From: Kaistella sp. SH40-3
Lineage (GTDB): Bacteria; Bacteroidota; Bacteroidia; Flavobacteriales; Weeksellaceae
Length of the DNA: 64,000 nt
Reading direction: 5' to 3'
Assembly (NCBI RefSeq): GCF_030686865.1
Contig: NZ_JAQYUS010000008.1
Span: 1 to 64,000 of the forward strand
The position numbers and the translations under genes were made by a program. The notes below the pieces were generated by a model. The model worked only from the letters and a program-made list of their open reading frames with translations. It did no database searches and was not told where the DNA came from. Shown piece after piece: positions 46,151-54,995 of the stretch; within the stretch, counting starts at the first letter, position 1; every line of letters starts with the position of its first letter.

Positions 46151-46627
46151 TTAGAATTTAAAGTGTGAAAATGCTTTGTTTGCTTCAGCCATTCTATGAG
46201 TGTCTGTTTTCTTTTTGTACGCAGCACCTTCTTCTTTAGCAGCAGCGATAACTTCAGAAGCTAATTTCTGAGCCATTGATTTATCGTTTCTTGCTTTAGA
46301 ATATTTAATTAACCATTTCATTGCCATAGAAATTTTTCTATCCGCACGAATTGGCATTGGGATTTGGAAGTTAGCACCACCGATTCTTCTTGAACGTACT
46401 TCTACGTGCGGCATAACGTTGGTTAAAGCATCTTTCCAAATTTCCAAAGATGATTTTTCATTTTCACCTTTCTTGTTCTCTACGATTTCTAATGCATCAT
46501 AGAAAATTTTGAATGCGATTGATTTTTTACCATCAAACATCAAATTGTTTACAAATCTCGTTACCAGTTGATCATTAAATTTAGGATCCGGTAACAACGG
46601 TCTTTTTTTCGCTTTTGTCTTTCTCAT
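46151..46627 (-). CDS. rpsG: 30S ribosomal protein S7
   Basis: 158-residue primary assembly protein of the 30S head. Signature: [18 protein letters not shown] with the later [18 protein letters not shown]. It lies 26 bases after rpsL and 6 bases before fusA. Confidence 0.98.
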   Translation of the reverse strand: MRKTKAKKRPLLPDPKFNDQLVTRFVNNLMFDGKKSIAFKIFYDALEIVENKKGENEKSSLEIWKDALTNVMPHVEVRSRRIGGANFQIPMPIRADRKISMAMKWLIKYSKARNDKSMAQKLASEVIAAAKEEGAAYKKKTDTHRMAEANKAFSHFKF

Positions 46628-46653
46628 TGTTTCGTTTCTTTACTAATTAATGA

Positions 46654-47067
46654 TTACTTTTTCTTACCTTTTGCTGGTGCTGCTGCAGCCTGACCTGGTT
46701 TTGGTCTTTTTGCTCCGTACTTAGATCGTCTCTGGGTTCTCCCAGCTACACCTGCGGTATCCAAAGCTCCACGAACAATGTGATAACGTACTCCCGGTAG
46801 GTCTTTCACCCTTCCGCCTCTAACCAATACTATCGAGTGCTCTTGAAGATTGTGTCCTTCGCCCGGGATATAGGCGTTAACTTCTTTACCATTAGAAAGT
46901 CTTACCCTTGCAACTTTTCTAAGTGCAGAGTTAGGTTTCTTTGGAGTTGTGGTGTATACTCTTGTACATACACCTCGTCTTTGTGGACATGATTCAAGGG
47001 CAGCCGATTTGCTCTTCTTGGCAAGCGAGACTCTTCCTTTTCTTACTAGTTGTTGAATAGTAGGCAT
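46654..47067 (-). CDS. rpsL: 30S ribosomal protein S12
   Basis: Decoding-centre protein of 137 residues. The start [12 protein letters not shown] at 47067 is preferred over a frame extension to 47094, which enters the promoter. Lys residues in TTPKKPNSA and GGRVKDLPG, the usual sites of streptomycin-resistance changes, are wild type. The last ~15 residues are Ala/Lys rich. Confidence 0.98.
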   Translation of the reverse strand: MPTIQQLVRKGRVSLAKKSKSAALESCPQRRGVCTRVYTTTPKKPNSALRKVARVRLSNGKEVNAYIPGEGHNLQEHSIVLVRGGRVKDLPGVRYHIVRGALDTAGVAGRTQRRSKYGAKRPKPGQAAAAPAKGKKK

Positions 47068-47091
47068 TAAATTGCTTTTTATTTTAGGGGG

Positions 47092-47123
47092 CAAAAGTAT
47101 GAAATTATTTTCGAACGAACAAA
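47092..47123 (-). promoter_or_regulatory. Promoter of the str operon (rpsL)
   Basis: On the minus strand, TTTG (47123-47120), 20 bases, then TACTTTTG (47099-47092). Both boxes are exact for the Bacteroidetes consensus, 25 bases before the rpsL ATG. Confidence 0.78.
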
Positions 47124-47171
47124 TGAAAAGAATTAATAATGTTTTTTCTGAATTTAATCTTTAACTCATCT

Positions 47172-48542
47172 TTAATCTAAAACAAGTTCAGAGGTGTAAA
47201 GTATTAAGGATTTCTCTGGGATGGTATCGTACTTCAACCACTTAATGCTCGGATTTACAGTGCCTGCAATACTTTGTTTTATAAATCCTTTCTGGGCATT
47301 AGTATGCTTATATTTAAAAGATTTTTTCACAACTGGTATGTGGTAAGTTGTCGTTATTTTTTGATTCTGCTCATCATCAAACAAATACTTTTTTGAACTG
47401 AATTTTGGCATCTGCTGCTCAATCTGTTTCTTATTTTTTAAATAATTCTCCGGACTTTTTAAACCATATAAAGTTAGAAAAGCCAGAAAAAAGCAACCTA
47501 ATCGAAATATAAAACGATCAGACTTTAAACCTTTAAAATAAATAATCAGGAAAGAAAAGAACAAACAAAAATTAGCTGCAGCCAACATTCTAACATTCAT
47601 TTCTTCGATCTGCTGAAAAAGTCCAGACATAAACAGAGAAATGGTATAAACTCCGGCAATCATCCAAAGAAGATGATGAAATTCAACTGTTAGGATTTCT
47701 TTCTTACGTCGATATAATTTAATGAGATAATTCAAGAAGATAAAATCAACCACCATAAGCAAGACCTGAAAAGTCAAACTTGCAAAACTATTTGAGGCGG
47801 GCTTTAGACCAATAAAAGGATCGATTACATTGGTCATTCCCAGCAAATCTCTAAAAATATAAATCGGCGAAAATTGAGCCGGGGCACCTCGAAGATGCTC
47901 TCCGGTAAAACTGCCAAAGGTGAAATAGTTGAAACATAAATAACCTCCGATCCCAACTCCAGAAAGAACTAAAAATTTAAACAGATCAATTTTTGAAGCA
48001 AATGTTTTTCTCTTCAAAACCATGATTAACCAAAAAAGCCCAACTCCTAAATAAATGTAAATACCCGAATATCTTACCGCAAATAAAAGAATCATTAATA
48101 AGGACGCACAAATTACAAAGGTTCCCGATTTGATTTTATCTTGAAATTTTTCATGAAAAAAATAGAGCAAGAAATAGAGCAGAAAAAGAAAAGGTCCTTC
48201 TGAAGAAACAAGAGTTAGTCCGAAAAAAAGCGCTTTCCCGGTAAATAACAAAACCGTTTCTTTAAAATAAAATCGCTTAAAATAAGAGAACAACAGAATC
48301 GTAATTACCATAGAAATATTCAGAACTTTAGAAGCCCAAAAATAATCCTGAACAAAAATATGAAAGAACTTTATCAGGGCAGGAAATCCTAAGGGAAAAA
48401 GGTTGGTTACCAATTCTGGCATATCTGCCGCAATCCCAAAATAAGAAAGACTGTCTGCACCAATCCCAGCTGCTGCCAGAAAAAAGGAGTAAAAAATGTA
48501 AATAATTGCTACGACTGCTGCCAAATAAATATATTTCTTCAT
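47172..48542 (-). CDS. Polytopic membrane protein, possible GT-C glycosyltransferase
   Basis: 456 residues when read from the ATG at 48542. About ten hydrophobic segments precede a soluble C-terminal part (about 370-456). The first loop reads GIGADSLSYFGIAADMPELV, an acidic D-x-x-x-Y layout seen in the first loop of GT-C/family-39-like transferases, followed by PLGFPALIKFF. That similarity is suggestive only. It is alone on its strand, divergent from the LRR gene. Confidence 0.6.
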   Translation of the reverse strand: MKKYIYLAAVVAIIYIFYSFFLAAAGIGADSLSYFGIAADMPELVTNLFPLGFPALIKFFHIFVQDYFWASKVLNISMVITILLFSYFKRFYFKETVLLFTGKALFFGLTLVSSEGPFLFLLYFLLYFFHEKFQDKIKSGTFVICASLLMILLFAVRYSGIYIYLGVGLFWLIMVLKRKTFASKIDLFKFLVLSGVGIGGYLCFNYFTFGSFTGEHLRGAPAQFSPIYIFRDLLGMTNVIDPFIGLKPASNSFASLTFQVLLMVVDFIFLNYLIKLYRRKKEILTVEFHHLLWMIAGVYTISLFMSGLFQQIEEMNVRMLAAANFCLFFSFLIIYFKGLKSDRFIFRLGCFFLAFLTLYGLKSPENYLKNKKQIEQQMPKFSSKKYLFDDEQNQKITTTYHIPVVKKSFKYKHTNAQKGFIKQSIAGTVNPSIKWLKYDTIPEKSLILYTSELVLD

Positions 48543-48621
48543 AGATAAAATTAAAATATTCCCTTCATTTGGCAAATATGCATATTTTTCTGCTTTTCAT
48601 TTTCTATTCTAAGTTTTAATT

Positions 48622-48629
48622 TATATTTG
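48622..48629 (+). promoter_or_regulatory. -7 box of the LRR protein gene
   Basis: TATATTTG, an exact match, 23 bases before the GTG start at 48653. Confidence 0.5.
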
Positions 48630-48652
48630 CCGAAAGATAAACAACATAAATA

Positions 48653-50284
48653 GTGAAAAAAACTTTATTCTTTATCCTTCTTTCTACCCTGTGTTTTGGG
48701 CAGAAATGGAGTATTTCTTTCGCTGAAAGAGCATCTTTAATCAATCTGTACAACGCAACAAATGGAGAAAACTGGAGCACTACCTGGGATCTAGAAAAAG
48801 ATCCTAAAAATTGGTACGGCATCAAAATTAAAAAAGGAAATGTAAGCGAAATTAACCTGCGCGGAAATGCTTTGAAAGGAAATTTCCCAACTGCAGTTTC
48901 TGGGTTCACAAAATTAGAAAAACTCGATCTGAGTTCAAATCAATTAACAGGAGAAATTTCTACCGCACTTTCCGGTTTAACCACTTTAGTTCGTTTAGAT
49001 CTTAGCAACAACCGTTTTTCGGGAGATCCAACTGCGGCTATTTTACCACTTTCACAATTGTTAGAAATTTCTGTCGGTAACAACAATTTCACTTTTGGAG
49101 ACATAGAAACTTTCTTACAAAACTTTCCGAATGTGGAAGTTCTGGATTTATCAAACATTGGCTTAATTGCCGTTCCACAAAAAATTTCTACTTTAAATAA
49201 ATTACAATCTTTAAATTTAAGCAACAATTTAATTGCTCAGAATTTTAATTATCTTTCAACATTAATTACTTTAAAAGAATTAAATCTCTCTGGAAATCAA
49301 TTAACAAAAATCCCTACAGATTTATCTACACTTACTCAATTAACGGTTCTTGATTTTAGCAATAATGCAATATCGCCAAGTTTCACCGCAACTTTAGCAA
49401 ATCTGAAAAATCTGGAATGGCTGTGTTTTTCTGGTAATCAAATGAGGAGTTTTCCCAGTGAACTCTCTCAATTGACGAAATTAATTCATGTGAATTTTTC
49501 CGATAATCAAATTTCTGGTGGTTTTGAAAGTTTGGTTGGATTACAGAATTTAGAACAGATTTATTTAGATAAAAATTTAATCTCCGGCACTTTTCCAAGT
49601 TCTATTTTACAATTAAAAAAATTGCAAATGTTGTCGCTCAATGGCAACAAATTATCTGGTGAAATTCCAGAAACAATTCCCGCCCTTACTTTCATTGATA
49701 ATAATCTTTATTCAAAAGAGGACATTAAAACCTTTTTACTAAAAGCGAAATCGCGGGCAGATTTCACTTATTCTCCACAAAGATATGATGAGCCAAAAAC
49801 CGTTTTTGCAAATCTAGGAACCTCTAAGACTTTGCCGCAATCTCTTTCTGGAGAAGAATATCAATATACTTGGTTTAAAAATCTGGATCAAAAAACTCCG
49901 AGTACTGCAGAGAATTACTACATCAACAATATTGAACAGGAAGATTTTACCGACTACACTTGTGAAGCCTACTATTTTGAAGTTCTCCCCAATGAGTTGA
50001 TGGAACTTTCGTTCTTCCGTGAGCCTGTTACTTTAGCCCAAGGTTTAGGAACCGCTGAATTTAAAACCGATTTGGCTGTTTACCCAAACCCGACGACAGA
50101 TTTCCTACATATTAAAACCACAAAAATAGATATTGAAAAAGTATTCATTTTTGATTTAAGCGGAAAATTAATAATGACCGAAAAGACAAAAAGAATTGAC
50201 GTAAATCATCTGCCATCTGCGACCTATATTATTTCTATTAAAACTTCCGAGGGGGTGAAATCATTTAAATTCATCAAGCAATAA
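48653..50284 (+). CDS. Leucine-rich repeat protein, type IX secretion cargo
   Basis: 543 residues, with a GTG start chosen because the signal peptide (KKTLFFILLSTLCFGQ) begins there. An N-terminal cap (FAERASLINLYNATNGENWS) is followed by about eleven leucine-rich repeats (residues 60-350, pattern LxxLxLSxNxLxG). The C-terminal 75 residues are a type A T9SS sorting domain (AVYPNPTTDFLHIKT to FKFIKQ). The product should be exported across the outer membrane and be cell-surface bound or released. Its ligand is unknown. Confidence 0.9.
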   Translation: MKKTLFFILLSTLCFGQKWSISFAERASLINLYNATNGENWSTTWDLEKDPKNWYGIKIKKGNVSEINLRGNALKGNFPTAVSGFTKLEKLDLSSNQLTGEISTALSGLTTLVRLDLSNNRFSGDPTAAILPLSQLLEISVGNNNFTFGDIETFLQNFPNVEVLDLSNIGLIAVPQKISTLNKLQSLNLSNNLIAQNFNYLSTLITLKELNLSGNQLTKIPTDLSTLTQLTVLDFSNNAISPSFTATLANLKNLEWLCFSGNQMRSFPSELSQLTKLIHVNFSDNQISGGFESLVGLQNLEQIYLDKNLISGTFPSSILQLKKLQMLSLNGNKLSGEIPETIPALTFIDNNLYSKEDIKTFLLKAKSRADFTYSPQRYDEPKTVFANLGTSKTLPQSLSGEEYQYTWFKNLDQKTPSTAENYYINNIEQEDFTDYTCEAYYFEVLPNELMELSFFREPVTLAQGLGTAEFKTDLAVYPNPTTDFLHIKTTKIDIEKVFIFDLSGKLIMTEKTKRIDVNHLPSATYIISIKTSEGVKSFKFIKQ

Positions 50285-50338
50285 TCGATAAAAAGAATCA
50301 CTAAAATTGGTTCAATAGACTTCATCAATCAAACAAAC

Positions 50339-50369
50339 TTGGAAATCGAGGATATGTTCAGTATATTTG
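50339..50369 (+). promoter_or_regulatory. Promoter of dps
   Basis: TTG (50339-50341), a 20-base spacer and an exact -7 box TATATTTG (50362-50369), 19 bases before the dps ATG. Confidence 0.6.
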
Positions 50370-50388
50370 AGTTTAAAATAACAAGTCT

Positions 50389-50865
50389 ATGAATAATTCA
50401 AAAATTATCGGTTTAAATGAAACCGACTGTAAACAGATTTCGGAAAAATTAAATATTCTTTTGGCAGATTATTCTGTTTTTTACCAAAACACAAGAGGAG
50501 CGCACTGGAATATAAAAGGAGACAAATTTTTCACACTTCATCCAAAATTTGAAGAACTCTATAATAACTTAGTTTTGAAAATAGATGAAATCGCAGAAAG
50601 AATTCTTACTTTAGGTTCTACTCCAAATCATAACTATTCTGATTATTTAACACTTTCAACCATTAAAGAAAGTAAAGAAGTTTCTGATGCAAACAAAGCG
50701 GTCGAAAACATTTTGGCTTCTTTTAAAATTGTTATTGATTTGCAAAGGGAAATTCTAGAGATGACAGAAAAAGCCGGCGACGAAGGAACTAATTCGCAAA
50801 TGAGTGATTATATCACCGAACAGGAAAAAGAAGTTTGGATGTATAATTCTTACTTAGGAAAATAA
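50389..50865 (+). CDS. dps: Dps family DNA-protection/iron-storage protein
   Basis: Ferritin-like dodecamer subunit of 158 residues. The inter-subunit ferroxidase ligands are all present with canonical spacing: His39, His51, Asp66 and Glu70. It oxidises Fe(II), mainly with peroxide, and stores iron; DNA binding is not certain because the N-terminal tail is short and not strongly basic. It is monocistronic, with its own promoter and terminator. Confidence 0.95.
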   Translation: MNNSKIIGLNETDCKQISEKLNILLADYSVFYQNTRGAHWNIKGDKFFTLHPKFEELYNNLVLKIDEIAERILTLGSTPNHNYSDYLTLSTIKESKEVSDANKAVENILASFKIVIDLQREILEMTEKAGDEGTNSQMSDYITEQEKEVWMYNSYLGK

Positions 50866-50886
50866 AAACTTCCTCCATAATTTTAT

Positions 50887-50915
50887 AAAATCGCCTTTAA
50901 AGAGGCGATTTTTGT
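50887..50915 (+). terminator. Terminator of dps
   Basis: A 10-bp stem AAAATCGCCT/AGGCGATTTT (50887-50896 with 50903-50912) and a TTAAAG loop, followed by further T. Confidence 0.9.
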
Positions 50916-50926
50916 TTTTGAATTTT

Positions 50927-50934
50927 TACATTTG
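50927..50934 (+). promoter_or_regulatory. -7 box of pncB
   Basis: TACATTTG, an exact TAnnTTTG match 19 bases before the ATG at 50954, directly after the dps terminator. Confidence 0.55.
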
Positions 50935-50953
50935 TTTTTATATACCATAAATT

Positions 50954-52135
50954 ATGATTGAAGTTCGATTAAAATCAATTCTTGATAATGATTTCTATAA
51001 GATCACAATGCAAAATGCGGTCATCAAACTTTTTCCGAATGAAAAGGTAAAATACCAATTCATTAATCGGGGCAGACATCATTTCCCAGAAGGATTTGCA
51101 GAAGAACTTAGAAAGTCGGTCAACGCAATGGCAGAACTAAAATTGACGAAGGACGAAAAACAATTCCTAAAAGAAACTTGTCCTTATTTGGATCTTCCAT
51201 ATCTTGATTTCCTTGGTGGTTATCACTATGATCCGAGCGAAGTTCACATTATACAAACTGAGGATTCACTGGAAGTAACCGTAGAAGGAGAATGGTACCG
51301 CACAATTCTTTGGGAAGTTCCTATTCTTTCCCTAATCTCAGAATTGCATTACGAAATGAATCATATGGAGCGTAATTCCAACGAAGTTGTGATTCATAAA
51401 ACCCTAGAAAAAGCAAAACAACTTGATCGACTCCATGTTACGTTTGCCGAATTCGGAACACGCAGAAGACATTCTTACCAAGTACAGGATTTAGTCGTAG
51501 ATTCATTGATTAAGAATAATCAAACAGGTAATTTCATTGGAAGTTCAAATGTTCATTTTGCAATGAAATACGGCGTAAAACCAATCGGAACCCACGCTCA
51601 CGAATGGTTTATGTTTCACGCTGCAGAATATGGATTTAAAATGGCAAACGCCCTTTCACTCGAACATTGGGTTGATGTGTATCGTGGTGATTTAGGAGTT
51701 GCCCTTTCCGACACTTATACAACGGAAGTTTTCTTTCAGCAATTTGACAAGAAGTTTGCAAAACTGTTTGATGGTGTTCGTCATGATAGTGGCGATCCAA
51801 TTGAATTCGCCAATAAAACCATTGAACATTATAAGAAAAACGGCATTAATCCTCTATTTAAATACATTATTTTTTCTGATGGTTTGAATCTGGAGAAAGT
51901 AGGGGAAATCACTAAAGCTTGTGAAGGAAGAATCGGAATTTCTTTCGGAATCGGAACAAATTTAACGAATGATGTAGGTTTAAAGCCGATGAATATTGTA
52001 ATGAAACTTATTGCCGCACAATCAATTAACGGAGATTGGATTCCAACCGTGAAACTATCAGATGAGCATGGAAAATATACCGGCGACCCTAAAATGATTG
52101 AACTTGCAAAAGAGTTTTTGAGAATTAAAGAATAA
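50954..52135 (+). CDS. pncB: Nicotinate phosphoribosyltransferase
   Basis: 393 residues. It converts nicotinate and PRPP to nicotinate mononucleotide in NAD salvage. The phospho-accepting His lies in IGTHAHEWFM (about residue 218). Other blocks are FAEFGTRRRHS and the GVRHDSGDPIEF loop. The length is that of the PncB1/bacterial type. Confidence 0.96.
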   Translation: MIEVRLKSILDNDFYKITMQNAVIKLFPNEKVKYQFINRGRHHFPEGFAEELRKSVNAMAELKLTKDEKQFLKETCPYLDLPYLDFLGGYHYDPSEVHIIQTEDSLEVTVEGEWYRTILWEVPILSLISELHYEMNHMERNSNEVVIHKTLEKAKQLDRLHVTFAEFGTRRRHSYQVQDLVVDSLIKNNQTGNFIGSSNVHFAMKYGVKPIGTHAHEWFMFHAAEYGFKMANALSLEHWVDVYRGDLGVALSDTYTTEVFFQQFDKKFAKLFDGVRHDSGDPIEFANKTIEHYKKNGINPLFKYIIFSDGLNLEKVGEITKACEGRIGISFGIGTNLTNDVGLKPMNIVMKLIAAQSINGDWIPTVKLSDEHGKYTGDPKMIELAKEFLRIKE

Positions 52136-52185
52136 TTTTCTAAAATCTATTTTCTACAAAACGAATTAATCACTTTTTTTCTTAC

Positions 52186-52193
52186 TATTTTTG
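52186..52193 (+). promoter_or_regulatory. -7 box at the rmuC start
   Basis: TATTTTTG ends 4 bases before the rmuC ATG (52198), so a transcript from it would be leaderless or nearly so. Confidence 0.4.
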
Positions 52194-52197
52194 AAAA

Positions 52198-53709
52198 ATG
52201 GAATTGACCTCTCTATTTATCGGATTGCTAATCGGTGCTGTTATCGGTGCTATAATTCTTTATTTTATTTTAAAATCCTCTTCTGTTCCAAGATCTTCAT
52301 TTGATGATCTGAATCAAAAGTTCATTAAAACAAATTCCGATTTAGAGAATTCTACCAGGAGAATTACAGAACTTCAACAGGATTTTACCGGAGAAAAAGA
52401 GAAGAATCAAGTGCAGCAAGAAGTCATCAATGAACTAAAAAATCACTTAGCAAAGTTTTCTGCTGAATACACTTCATTAAATTCTCAGTTTCAGGAACAG
52501 CGTGAATTTAATTCAAAACAAAGTTTGCAAATCGAAACTTTGAACCAAGACAGACAAAATGTTTATGAAAAAAATGCGGAACTCTCTGCTATTAATGAAA
52601 GTTTAAAAAACTCTTTAGAAAATCAAAAAGAGGAAATTACCAAAATGCAGGAGTTGGCAAAAAATGAATTTCAAAATTTAGCAAACAAAATTTTAGAGGA
52701 AAAATCGGAAAAATTCACGGAACAAAATCAAATTCAACTCAAGACGATTCTCCATCCACTACAGGAAAAAATAAATGATTTCGAGAAAAAAGTAGAAAAT
52801 ACACATAAAGAAAGTATCGATTATCATGCGGCTTTACGACAGCAGATTATTGGATTGCAGGATTTGAATAAGCAAATGAGCAAAGAAACTCTGAATCTAA
52901 CCAAGGCTTTAAAAGGAGATAATAAAATTCAGGGAAATTGGGGCGAGTTGGTTTTGGAAAGAGTTTTAGAAAAATCGGGATTAGAAAAAGGCCGAGAATA
53001 CGAAGTTCAGAAAAGTCACAGTACGGAGCAAGGTCGTTTGCAACCAGACGTTGTGATTAATTTACCTGATGGAAAGAAAATGATCATCGATTCTAAGGTT
53101 TCTCTTAATGCTTATGAAAGGCTCATTAATGAAGAAAATGAAGAACTAAAACCAACGCATTTAAAAGAACATGTTCAGTCTCTGAAAAGGCATGTGGAAC
53201 AATTAAGTGAGAAAAACTATCAAAGTCTTTATCATATTGAAAGTCCGGATTTCGTTTTACTATTCGTACCAATTGAACCGGCTTTTGCGATTGCATTAAA
53301 TGAGGACACGCATCTTTACAATAAAGCCTTCGAAAAAAACATTATCATCGTAACTCCATCTACGCTATTGGCGACCTTGAAAACCATCGACAGCATGTGG
53401 ACAAATCAGAAACAGCAGGACAACGCAGTGGAAATCGCGAGACAAGCTGGCGCACTTTACGATAAATTTGATGGCTTCGTAACTGATTTATTAAAAATCG
53501 GCAAAAAAATGGAAGAAGCCAAAACGGAATATGAAGGGGCTATGAATAAGCTGGTAACCGGAAAAGGAAACTTGGTAAACAGTGTTCAAAAATTGAAAAT
53601 AATGGGTGCAAAAGCAAAAAAATCTTTACCCGAAAATCTAATCTCCCAAGCATCTCCAGACCATCAACTGGAACTAACAATGGAAGAAGACGAACAAAAC
53701 CTTAATTAA
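52198..53709 (+). CDS. rmuC: DNA recombination protein RmuC
   Basis: 503 residues. An N-terminal membrane anchor (about 4-26), a long coiled coil (30-160) and the RmuC nuclease-like domain (about 190-470, containing GNWGELVLERVLEKSGLEKG and MIIDSKVSLNAYERL). In E. coli RmuC limits inversions at short repeats. It is followed 5 bases later by an rRNA/tRNA methyltransferase gene, forming a two-gene operon. Confidence 0.95.
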   Translation: MELTSLFIGLLIGAVIGAIILYFILKSSSVPRSSFDDLNQKFIKTNSDLENSTRRITELQQDFTGEKEKNQVQQEVINELKNHLAKFSAEYTSLNSQFQEQREFNSKQSLQIETLNQDRQNVYEKNAELSAINESLKNSLENQKEEITKMQELAKNEFQNLANKILEEKSEKFTEQNQIQLKTILHPLQEKINDFEKKVENTHKESIDYHAALRQQIIGLQDLNKQMSKETLNLTKALKGDNKIQGNWGELVLERVLEKSGLEKGREYEVQKSHSTEQGRLQPDVVINLPDGKKMIIDSKVSLNAYERLINEENEELKPTHLKEHVQSLKRHVEQLSEKNYQSLYHIESPDFVLLFVPIEPAFAIALNEDTHLYNKAFEKNIIIVTPSTLLATLKTIDSMWTNQKQQDNAVEIARQAGALYDKFDGFVTDLLKIGKKMEEAKTEYEGAMNKLVTGKGNLVNSVQKLKIMGAKAKKSLPENLISQASPDHQLELTMEEDEQNLN

Positions 53710-53714
53710 AAGAA

Positions 53715-54479
53715 ATGATCGAAAGTTTTCAAAACGAAAAAATAAAATACATCACTCGTCTTTTAACCGATAACCGATTCCGGAAAAAGGAAGATGTTTT
53801 TGTGGTAGAAGGAAAGCAGGAAAATGAACGCGCGCTGAAATTTGGTTTTAAGTCTCAGGAATTTTATATCGCTGATGCTATTTTTAATGATAATTTGCCA
53901 GAAGGAAAAGTGCATTTGGTTTCAGAAAAGATATATGACAAAATAGCGTATCGCGGTTCTTCTGAAGGAATTATAGGAATTTACAAATCAAGAATTTCAG
54001 ATTTAAAGGATTTTACGCCAGAAAAGAATTCAACGGTGATCATCGTCGAAAGTATTGAAAAGCCAGGAAATCTTGGCGCAATATTAAGAAGTTGTGAAGC
54101 GTTTGGAATTGATGCTTTGATTGTGACTGATGCAAAAGTTGATTTTTATAATCCAAATGTAATCCGGTCAAGTGTTGGCTGTCTTTTTGGAATGAATCTT
54201 TTTTATTCGAGCAATGATGAAGTTTATCAATTTCTGACTGAAAACAATTATCATATCTATACTACAATTATGGATACGGAAGCAGAAAATGTACAAACTA
54301 GAAATCTTAAAGATAAAAGCGCAGTTGTATTTGGAACAGAACATTCTGGTTTAACAGATTTCTGGATTGACAAAGGCAAGAATACGGTTATTCCAATGTC
54401 AGGAAGTATTGACTCTTTGAATTTGAGTAATGCTGTAGCCATTTGTTGCTACGAAACTCTACGACAGAAAATGTTATAA
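53715..54479 (+). CDS. TrmH/SpoU family RNA 2'-O-methyltransferase
   Basis: 254-residue SPOUT enzyme. Motif 1 is KPGNLGAILRSCEAFG, motif 2 VVFGTEHSGLTDFW and motif 3 IPMSGSIDSLNLSNAVAICCYE. An N-terminal substrate-binding domain (about 1-95) is of the RlmB/TsnR-like type. It is probably a ribosomal RNA 2'-O-ribose methylase; the exact target is not decidable from sequence. It is cotranscribed with rmuC. Confidence 0.9.
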   Translation: MIESFQNEKIKYITRLLTDNRFRKKEDVFVVEGKQENERALKFGFKSQEFYIADAIFNDNLPEGKVHLVSEKIYDKIAYRGSSEGIIGIYKSRISDLKDFTPEKNSTVIIVESIEKPGNLGAILRSCEAFGIDALIVTDAKVDFYNPNVIRSSVGCLFGMNLFYSSNDEVYQFLTENNYHIYTTIMDTEAENVQTRNLKDKSAVVFGTEHSGLTDFWIDKGKNTVIPMSGSIDSLNLSNAVAICCYETLRQKML

Positions 54480-54481
54480 AA

Positions 54482-54514
54482 AAAAAATAACCGCTTCTCT
54501 GAGAGAAACGGTTA
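54482..54514 (-). terminator. Terminator of the Ala-rich lipoprotein gene
   Basis: TAACCG-C-TTCTC pairs with GAGAA-A-CGGTTA with one internal mismatch. On the minus strand it is followed by a T-rich run. Confidence 0.8.
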
Positions 54515-54536
54515 CATTGTAATAAGTTGTTACTAA

Positions 54537-54815
54537 TTATTTAGTAGCGTCTTTTGCGTCTTTAGCAGCATCAGTTGCAGCGTCAGCAGCACCTTTAGCA
54601 GCATCAGCAGCACCTTCTACAGTAGCATTAGCAGCATCAGCAGTAACAGTAGCAGCAGAATCAACAACAGCAGCAGCAGAATCAACAACAGCAGCAGCAG
54701 AATCAACTACAACAGCAGCAGAATCAGAAGCGTTAGCAGTTTCTACAGTTTCAGTTTTGTTACAAGCTACAAGAGCTAAAGCAGCGATAGCAGCTACGAA
54801 TAATGACTTTTTCAT
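54537..54815 (-). CDS. Ala-rich repeat lipoprotein
   Basis: 92 residues from the ATG at 54815, with lipobox Cys18 (LALVAC). The mature part lacks aromatic residues almost entirely and is built of VDSAAAV heptads followed by Ala/Asp/Lys repeats (GAADAAKGAADAATDAAKDA). It is probably an extended amphipathic helix anchored by lipid, comparable in style to Lpp-like proteins though not homologous by eye. A longer frame to 54872 is rejected because the signal peptide begins at 54815. Confidence 0.75.
   Translation of the reverse strand: MKKSLFVAAIAALALVACNKTETVETANASDSAAVVVDSAAAVVDSAAAVVDSAATVTADAANATVEGAADAAKGAADAATDAAKDAKDATK
54651..54727. repeat. 21-base tandem repeat inside the Ala-rich lipoprotein gene
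   Basis: Units begin at 54651, 54672, 54693 and 54714 (AGCAGCAGAATCAACAACAGC and variants), each encoding the heptad VVDSAAA. Near-identity at DNA level suggests recent duplication by slippage. Confidence 0.85.
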
Positions 54816-54883
54816 AATAATTAAATTTAATTGTTTTGTTATTTTAAAATTTGTTTTGTTCTCGTTTATCATTTTGAACAGGA

Positions 54884-54891
54884 CAAAGATA
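54884..54891 (-). promoter_or_regulatory. -7 box of the Ala-rich lipoprotein gene
   Basis: TATCTTTG on the minus strand, leaving a leader of about 60 bases. Confidence 0.5.
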
Positions 54892-54905
54892 TGGTGACAA
54901 ATAAA

Positions 54906-54954
54906 TTTGTATTGGAAAATTAATTGTAATATATTTGTAAAATTGTTTTACAAA
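54906..54954 (+). promoter_or_regulatory. Promoter with overlapping perfect dyad
   Basis: TTTG (54906-54909), a 20-base spacer and TATATTTG (54930-54937) form a consensus promoter for the gene at 54996. A perfect 9-bp dyad with a 3-base centre (54934-54942 with 54946-54954, TTTGTAAAA/TTTTACAAA) covers the end of the -7 box and the expected start point, as an operator would. Confidence 0.65.
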
Positions 54955-54995
54955 ATTACAATACTGAAAATCAATAAATTACATAAAATTAGCAA

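Noticed and set aside
47172..48575. Upstream start at 48575 for the membrane protein
   Set aside because: The first eleven residues are atypical, and the ATG at 48542 begins a normal Lys-Lys-Tyr hydrophobic N-terminus.
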